DNA of 64,000 bases from Bolinopsis microptera (taxonomy: Eukaryota > Ctenophora > Tentaculata > Lobata > Bolinopsidae). Shown one piece after another: positions 56,522 through 64,000 of this stretch (position 1 is the stretch's first letter; each line of letters starts with the position of its first letter). A program made the translations under genes and the position numbers. The DNA lies in NCBI RefSeq assembly GCF_026151205.1, contig NC_087081.1, positions 11,471,113 through 11,535,112 on the forward strand, given 5' to 3'. The notes under the pieces are model-generated. The model was given only the letters and a program-made list of their open reading frames with translations. It searched no databases and was not told where the DNA came from.

Positions 56522-58740
56522 TCACATTTCATCACCAACTTTTTAATTTAACTTTAATTGTTTATTGGGGTGTAAAATAAGTTGATGGCACTTAATGACT
56601 TGGGAGAAAGCATTGCTCTTTATTTTGATAAGGGAAGTTTTCCAGAACCTTAAACTAGAAATTAATCCTCCGCCTACAGTTTTTGTGATAACTTTTAACT
56701 TAAGATTTGTTAAAACTGTACAAATTTGGAAACGTTTGGCAATTGTGTGCCCTGATAGGCGTGTCCTACTTAGATCTATCATTAGTTAATTATTTCGTTG
56801 TTGTTATCGTCAGTGTTGTATTAGAAATGAAACGCTGAGATTAACGGACTAAAATTGTTTACGTTAAATTATATCGAAACTGAAAATTCGTTTATCTTCG
56901 TGTTTCATTTTTATATCGCCGCTACTAGAAGTCGAACACTTTGAACTGTGCAATCCTCCAGACGAATATTATTAGTGCTGTATTAAAAAGTTTAAAAGTT
57001 TTATAAATCTGTAGAATTCACAATTTTAAATTTTGAATGACAACAACTTCTTCCGGAGAATAATAAATACGGGTATTATGTCTCGAAGAATTTTGTAATT
57101 GACGCAAAACGATGTTGCGGGGAACTGTAGTCGAAAATCTAGTCCTGTTAAACATCTGTGGTGTATTTGACCCAATCAAGCTAAGGTCATTCAGTGTTTT
57201 GATCTTCATTAAGTCAACAAAATTTAATTAACGAAATACAAACAGCCACAAAAACCTTCCGAGGAATGATAAATAATAAGATTTCCTTAAAGTTAATCAA
57301 AAATTTTAAATTTTCAAAACCCGTGTTAGTTATTTAATTCATAATAAATGTGTAATACAGCACTGATTGTCAAGTCTTTTGTGTTTAATTTTAGGCAGTA
57401 GTAGTAAGTTGTTAAAGTAGCTTGCAAAATAGTAATTTAAGGGGTTTTACTTAAGAAAATGATTTGATGATTTGATCCCGATATGATGCTCTGATTTATA
57501 TATAGTGGGAAACCCAATCAACTTTGACCAGATAAGTGATAAGCGATAATAGATTGGTTGGTATCATAATTGCTATTAAGTATAATCACCGCTCTTACCC
57601 CGTATCTTAAAACCCTACAAGTTGACATTATTTGTGCGGTGGTGCGAGTTTTCGTTTTTAGATATGTTACTGTTGAGATATGTTTGAAATATTTGCAATG
57701 GTACAAAAAGAAATCGTGTACATTTGTTATTTGAAATTATTATCCGGCAGACACAAGCGTCCACCAAAATTACAGCCACCGCTAAAATTAAAAAATGCCA
57801 GTGACCCCCGCCTAATAATGCCAATCACTGATAACAACGCCGGCCGTCCGTACGTTAGTACAAACAATTCACAGAGCCTGGGAATGAAGCCAACGTTCGA
57901 CATGAGTTCACATCAAAAGCCATATTATAGCTGTCGAGTGATAATGACCAATAATAAGACAGTATTATAAATATAGCACAATTGGACAAGTCTGCACTTT
58001 TACTGTGACGTATATAATATGTGTCACATGTGGGACTTCGGGGCATGTTCCACTTGCTGGCACGCATGTTAAGATTTCTCCTGTACCTTTGGTCCTTTCT
58101 TGTTGTACTTCAGCTACCGGGCCGCTTTACCTTTACTTTAGGTCATTTCTTGTTGTATTTCAGTTACCGTGCCGTTGTTAATATTGTCTTGCTCAAATCT
58201 GGCCTGGTCTGAAAAATAGCGAATATTCCAAACCTTCGTCAGATTACCGCAATGTTTTAGCTCACAGGTCGCTATCACCATTTAAAGTGATACCAAATTA
58301 AGTTTTAACGTTTTATATTATCGTACTATGTACGGGGTAACACAGCATGCATCACGAGGTCGGTTATATCTGTGGCTGTGTCTCATCAACTATTTAAACT
58401 ATTTTAAACTGACCATGTTATTTAGGATGCTAGGCAGAGACATACAGTCTAAAACAAATTCAACCTGTGGCTTTATAAATCTTACATAACCAAGCTATTA
58501 TGTCTCTGACTGAGTATGTATGTCCGATTATATTGATTACGTTTTCGGGTTAATTATAACCACTGTATGGCAACTTCAGGTCTCGCAACAAAACCTACAA
58601 GATCACAGTATCAATAGATGATCTAACATACTACTCCATACTTATGAGATACCCTCCTCTAGTACCAGTGAAATATGGCAAATCCTTATCAAGCCCCTAC
58701 TTATCTCTATCGGTATTTAAATATATAGTGCTAGTTACCG
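56522..58740. other. SRP54 3' region and spacer
   Basis: AATAAA at 57062 and near 57340 could serve the SRP54 transcript. An acceptor-like cggcag before 57750 opens a frame to a stop at 57970 (LKLKNASDPRLIMPIT and onward), possibly a terminal exon of an unidentified gene, but no partner exon was found. Confidence 0.3.
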
Positions 58741-58813
58741 ATATGTGAATGTGAAGAATTGTGGGAGTCGTGGTCTTATCTGGGTTAGACGCTGTCAACA
58801 ACTCGTACATGCC

Positions 58814-58985
58814 ATTTGTGGGAATCTGAGATGTGCGGTTTTGTTTCACTTTCTCAGAGCGTCAACCCTTTTTTGTGTGTGTATCCTAGTTTCTCTGTCC
58901 CAATCTGGGAATCTGAAATGTGTTGTTTTGTTTCACATTTCACAGAGCGTCAACCCTTGTTTGTGCGTGTAGACCTACTTAGTAC
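58814..58985. repeat. Tandem duplication, 87-bp unit, two copies
   Basis: gggaatctgagatgtgcggt at 58820 recurs as gggaatctgaaatgtgttgt at 58907. Both continue into ttttgtttcac and cagagcgtcaaccctt. Confidence 0.85.
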
Positions 58986-59007
58986 TTTCACTGTACCAAT
59001 ATTTTTG

Positions 59008-59069
59008 GTTTGAGTCTCAGATGTGTGTTATTAATGGCATTAATAATAACACAGATCTGAGACTCAAAC
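59008..59069. repeat. 62-bp near-perfect palindrome
   Basis: GTTTGAGTCTCAGATGTGTG and its inverted partner (acacagatctgagactcaaac) form arms of nearly 30 bp with one mismatch, a small bulge and a minimal loop. Confidence 0.9.
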
Positions 59070-60892
59070 ATTAATAATGCTGGCATTTGATTTAATTCAT
59101 TCTGTGTGATGTGTCCAATAATAACTTGTCCTTCTATAATTTGTTAGTTATTCCAAGTTACTAAGTTGACCTGAAAATCATTATTTTAAAGTCAAAAGTC
59201 TATTTCTGCTCTTCTTCGTAGTATTGTCAATAAGTTAGATGTGCGCCGTGCGGCATGCTCCTGGTATTCCTCCTAATTTCTGAAAAACTGCGGATTGCGG
59301 ATACATTCTTTAACTTTAACCCGCTCACACAGCGATTCCGTTTTGCACGTACAAAATTCAGAAGCCGCCATCAAACTTAACCTTAGAACTACCAACACAT
59401 TTTTACAGAATCAAGTTTAGACAAAAGGATAGAAAGGTATTTAAAATGTAAATCCTTGCAAGACTTTTGTAACACCATGTACGTATACTTCTTATCAATA
59501 TCAGGTCTACTCAAACTATTTATAAGTTTCGTTTTTCGCTGGGGACGAAATGAGAGTCTCCCCTCACTGTAAAACAAAATACATCAAGTATTGTCGACAT
59601 TTCGGTTGCAATTGCATGCCTTCGTCATAGACGAAACATTGAGATGACTCTTTACATAGTTGCAACACATAATTGTTAAATTATCTCTTCTCAAAATTCC
59701 CTACTCTATACTCAAAATTCCCTACTCTATACTCAAAATTCCCACCGGAAAGTTTCAATCATTATCAATAGCCTACAACTAAAATACTGTCATTTGTCAT
59801 GTTGTTTGCCACTGTCACTGCCTGCGTTCCAGCTGTATTAAGAAGCGTCTGTAATTAGGAATGCAGTATGTTTACAACGCTATAATAGAATCTTTACCAG
59901 TTGCTAATATTGTAACACCTAATAATTATATATAATTCCAAAAGTAATTTTTCTTATTAGGACGGAAACGGATGTTTGATATTTCGAGAAAACATTTACA
60001 TATGGTATTTATTTCTAGCCGTATTTTTCGGTAGACTTTGATTTTGTAATAATTTTTGTCGCATCGCATTTTTTATCGTATTGGCATTGCTGAAGATTGA
60101 TAGTAATAGGGTTTTGTTATTTCTGTCATAATGATAGTGAGCATATTTCTATTCAGTCACATAGTAATTTGTATTTGGTAATACCAAGACGTATGAGAGG
60201 TCCTTACTCATCAAAATGTTGCCAAATATATTGATTACCTTATATCATATATTTTCTGACAAGTCATATTTGGACTAATCTGATCGTTGGTATCGAGAGC
60301 TTCAGATAAAAATGATTACTTTTTTAACTGTCTGGGAACTGATTGGGCACATCATACCAGGGCTGATAAGTCACATGATATACTGTGTTATGCAAAGTAA
60401 TGATCACTTTAACCGTACTGTCAAGTTAACTCTTACTTTAACATTCACCACGTCACCATGTCATGACAGTAATTTACATAAGTTTCGATAGAATTAATGG
60501 GCGCAGCAACTTAGCATAGTTCTTATATCATACTATGGATGTTTTTACGCAGTATTACTTAAGCTATGCAGTATTATCCCTTTTTGCATTCCTTACATTC
60601 CGTACTGTGACCAGTAGATCCCAATTTACCAAGCTCATCTTAAAAGTGTCGTCTAAAAAGTCAGTAACAAAAGTGTGTCATATTCACAACGGTGTGTTGA
60701 AGGTGAGAGATCATCTACTACTAGTGCATACAAAATTTCAAGTGCATACAAAATTTTAAGACATCAAGATACGTTTGTAAGTTTCATGCGATAGAATAAC
60801 ATACTTAAAACAAAATTTTCCGGGAAAAAACGGATTTTCCGTTAATATTGAATAGATTGTGATACTGATACTTGATAGTTGTAAATTAAAAA

Positions 60893-60965
60893 TAAAGCTG
60901 AATTACACTGTTGTAATTGCACTATATTGCGTCAACAACAGTGTTGTTGACGCAATTCAGCTTTA
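60893..60965. repeat. Nested palindromes
   Basis: Outer arms taaagctgaatt (60893) and aattcagcttta (60954) surround an inner perfect palindrome with 12-bp arms GCGTCAACAACA / TGTTGTTGACGC (60929-60953) around a single G. Confidence 0.9.
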
Positions 60966-61074
60966 ATTTATAACTACACTAGTCATTTGGAATTAGAAAA
61001 ATAGCGTGTAGTGAAATCTATCTAACCGCGTGAAATATGCCACGATTAACATTGTTTATTCATATATATATATG

Positions 61075-61114
61075 AACCTGTCGATTATGGTATAAATACC
61101 ATAATCGACAGGTT
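61075..61114. repeat. 40-bp palindrome with 19-bp perfect arms
   Basis: AACCTGTCGATTATGGTAT and its exact reverse complement are separated by two bases, just after a (TA)n tract. Confidence 0.95.
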
Positions 61115-61832
61115 ATAATTCATTTTTCAACTTAAAGGTAAGTTTTAACACGCGGTTTAGGGCAAAACGGTGATCTGAACTATCAACGACAATAATATCG
61201 CGATGGCACTGCAGCTGGTCTCTGGGGCTGGTCCGATCCTGACTGTAGAAGTAAAAAATACATACTTGATCTTTCTTGAAGTTGAAGAGTGCCATCGAAA
61301 ATTGTGATTTTTACAATTTTGGATCTTTCGTACGTTTACAGAGTGCACTAGAAAATCACGATATCATATCATGTATCATCAATAGTGCACTAGCAATAGC
61401 ATCTTGCGATACACGTATTGACTTATTGATATTTTGTGTATAATTAGAGAGTGCACCTGTGTGTATATAGCTTTAAAGCTCCACATCACGACTGTATTTG
61501 GTCTACCAAGAAATTACCAACCAATATAAGATATCGTCAGTAAGCACTTAGCCCCCCGCGTACACCAACAATCAACATGGCCCTTTGTCAAGAACATCTT
61601 CCTGTTCACTGCATGTATACACGAACATCTCAACCTCTGTAATTATAAACGATCATTGTCGGACATCACGGCACATTGTTTTGTTTAACGTTTTATATCG
61701 AGGCACTTTGGGGGCTCTTTATATACTCACAGAGGAGGGGGGGACTCACAGACTGTCATTGTCTTGTCTTCCCTCTATCAGTATCAGTAGATGAGCTTTT
61801 ATCTTGACATGTATAGTAACCGACATGGTCCT

Positions 61833-62108
61833 TTAGTGATGGACCTACTGTAGGTACTTTATACTGTAGGTACTTTCTACTGTAGGTACTTTATACTGTA
61901 GGTATACTTTATACTGCAGGTACTTTATACTGTAGGTACTTTATACTGTAGGTACTTTATACTGTAGGCACTTTATACTGTAGGCACTTTATACTGTAGG
62001 TACTTTATACTGTAGGCACTTTATACTGTAGGTACTTTATACTGTAGGCACTCTATACTGTAGGTACTTTATACTGTAGGTACTTTATACTGTAGGTACT
62101 TTATACTC
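61833..62108. repeat. Minisatellite, 16-bp unit, about 17 copies
   Basis: Units of actgtaggtactttat with variants (ggcact, ggtatact, ctgcagg). Confidence 0.95.
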
Positions 62109-63912
62109 AGGAAGGGGCGTGATGATGTTGTACGGGTACATTTTAATAGTCTGCGTAATCCGGATATAACATTTACACTTTACAGCAAAGTATTAATAAT
62201 TATGATTTACACCAGCGTCCAGCTTATATAATTTCATGCAAATGTAAGTTAACTTGATTTCGGAAACGATATTTTTAATCGAATCGGAAAATTTGCGAAG
62301 TGTGAAAATTGACTCAGAATAAGGTAAGAAGTAACAAAATCATACTTTACCTTCCATTTTAAAACTTTGACTAGTGTTTGCTATTATAATTATGCTATTA
62401 TGATAACCAAACACTAGTACTATAACAGCTCTAGTGAGGATTGACCCTTGGTGGTTTACTAACTTTTTGACGTCTTTAATCAGATTAAAATTTGAGTTTT
62501 CGTTTTAGAATGTTTTGATTGAATAATTATGTTTGTAAGTTAGTTGATTATGAATACGCTTAGCATTTCTGCACTGCTCGCCTTCCCACATAACATGTAA
62601 TACTGCAAAAATTGATGGCTCTTGCCCTGAAGATTAAAATAAGCAAATTGCCCTAATTTCGTATTATTGTAAAAGTTGTCTTAATTTGTAATGTACCGGT
62701 CATAACACCTTTTCCTTTACATTCAACTTTTCCAACATTGCAACAGAAAAAGTCATGTTTAACTTATCAATATCTAACTTGCACGAATCATATATCAATC
62801 TAACGACGGTATCAGGTATGTGACGAATTATTTCCTAGTATTGCTGTTAAACTTAATTATTGCACCAATAATTCCGTTAGTAATGAACGGTACGTGAGCT
62901 TACTTAGTCACTTTCACCTCGATTTATCCTGCCAGCAGTATTCCCGGATACTAGATCTTCCGTTTAATCTGTATGATAAAACAAGCACAATTCGATCCGT
63001 GCAAACGATATAAGAAGATTCCAATGACATAACTTTAATGTTTTAAGTTTTAACCCACACTAGCTCCTTTTTATAAGTTAAAAGTCCTGCTGAATAATCA
63101 ATATTCAAATGTTTTTTTACACGACCCCCCGGCTCCTCAAGTTTGTGCAGCTCTCTAGCAGTTCCCGGTAATTAATTATTGTAATTGAGTGCAACTTTAA
63201 ACACTACACTGCGAGTGTTTTAAGTTATTAAATCTTCTTTAATGAGACTTTTGGAATTTGTTCTTTCCATGAGGTTTTCTGAACACAGTCAGTGTTATGT
63301 TACATTTACAACGTTCGAACTTTCAATTGTTGCTGCTATCTTTTATTCTCTAATCTTTACATTATAATGTAAGTTGACAACTTATAGAAACGACGTTGTT
63401 CCTGGTAAACGATTTACCTTTTAATTAAACCACTTTACGCTTCAGTAATTACTGATTACATGAGTTGGTAACTTACATGAGAAACTTTCTAGAATTCCAG
63501 AGTTTTCTTTCCCAGCCTCTTTCAGTCAGGTGCTCCGTCAATATTTATTATTTGTAACGATTTCTTGGAACATTAAATTCAAATTGCCATCCCTCCAATA
63601 CTTTTACCACATGATAAATGCCGCCTCCAGACAACAGACAAGCGAAACATTATTTTAATTCCTATTGTCATTGTTGCAGTTTTGTAAAGTTGTCGCCCGT
63701 ATAATAGAAGCTTCCAGATTCGTAGATTTTGTGGTTTTAGGACATTGAGCATATTTATTATTTGTCAGCTTGCATATATTTTAACTTTTAAGGCGGGTTT
63801 CTGTGTTGTTAAAGGTTTTGCGGTCATTTTGACGGACGCTTATAAGTAATTAGTGGGTATGGAACCCTAATTATAGCCTAATTATAACCCACTATATACA
63901 CATCCCCACCAG
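62109..63912. other. Spacer, nothing recognised but a short foldback
   Basis: The only structure noted is ACTAGTGTTTG (62370) inverted as CAAACACTAGT (62408-62418). No gene is supported. Confidence 0.4.
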
Positions 63913-64000
63913 GTTTGAAACATGAAAATGTGACCAGTAATCAGAGGATAGTCTTTACAAACCAACGCTGCTCCATTGCACATGGTTCAACAGTGATCAC
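63913..64000 (+). CDS. Possible exon cut by the window end
   Basis: After the acceptor-like ccccaccag, one frame stays open to the window end (HENVTSNQRIVFTNQRCSIA and on). It is only 29 codons and not recognised. It could be the start of an exon of a gene beyond the window. Confidence 0.2.

Overview
This is a metazoan nuclear genome window: AT-rich, intron-rich, with canonical GT-AG splicing. It carries three recognisable protein genes, all on the + strand. The organism is an invertebrate. The transposon content, especially a non-LTR element with a PHD finger, a FADD-type reverse transcriptase and a restriction-like nuclease, resembles what I associate with cnidarians and other early-branching animals. 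That placement is inference; the species cannot be read from the window.

Layout. (1) 312-31239: a USP2-like ubiquitin-specific protease. Seven phase-consistent exons (312-5029) encode a Ser/Arg-rich N-terminus of 261 residues. A separate exon (20576-21541) encodes a different 322-residue N-terminus and starts right after an in-frame stop. Both end in phase 0 and can be joined to the same eight catalytic exons (22587-31239). The gene therefore looks like a two-promoter locus making proteins of about 598 and 659 residues. Its very large introns hold most of the repeats in the first half of the window. (2) 43981-48990: an SS18/SS18L1-type SWI/SNF (BAF) subunit, ten exons, 535 residues. (3) 50036-56521: SRP54, eight exons, about 511 residues, with an apparent 1-base deletion in exon 1.

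Mobile and repeated DNA. USP introns contain a roughly 1.6-kb element capped by G21 and C20 (5429-7012), a roughly 0.8-kb MITE nested in a minisatellite with an 8-bp target duplication (14008-14806), a 2.8-kb foldback element with near-identical 1-kb arms (25640-28435), a 1-kb element with 22-bp inverted ends (28957-29964), and many minisatellites. The spacer 31.3-38.3 kb is a nest of inverted-repeat elements. 38.6-43.9 kb holds decayed non-LTR retrotransposon copies on the minus strand. The 3.75-kb SRP54 intron holds a possible tRNA-derived SINE, a TA-flanked mariner-type MITE and a Penelope-like fragment. After 56.5 kb no confident gene is seen, only palindromes and a 16-bp minisatellite.

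The three genes share no pathway: protein deubiquitination, chromatin remodelling and co-translational protein targeting. I found no obviously new coding system. The most unusual material is a set of foldback elements that share an internal module, the alternative N-termini of the protease, and its altered catalytic-triad position.
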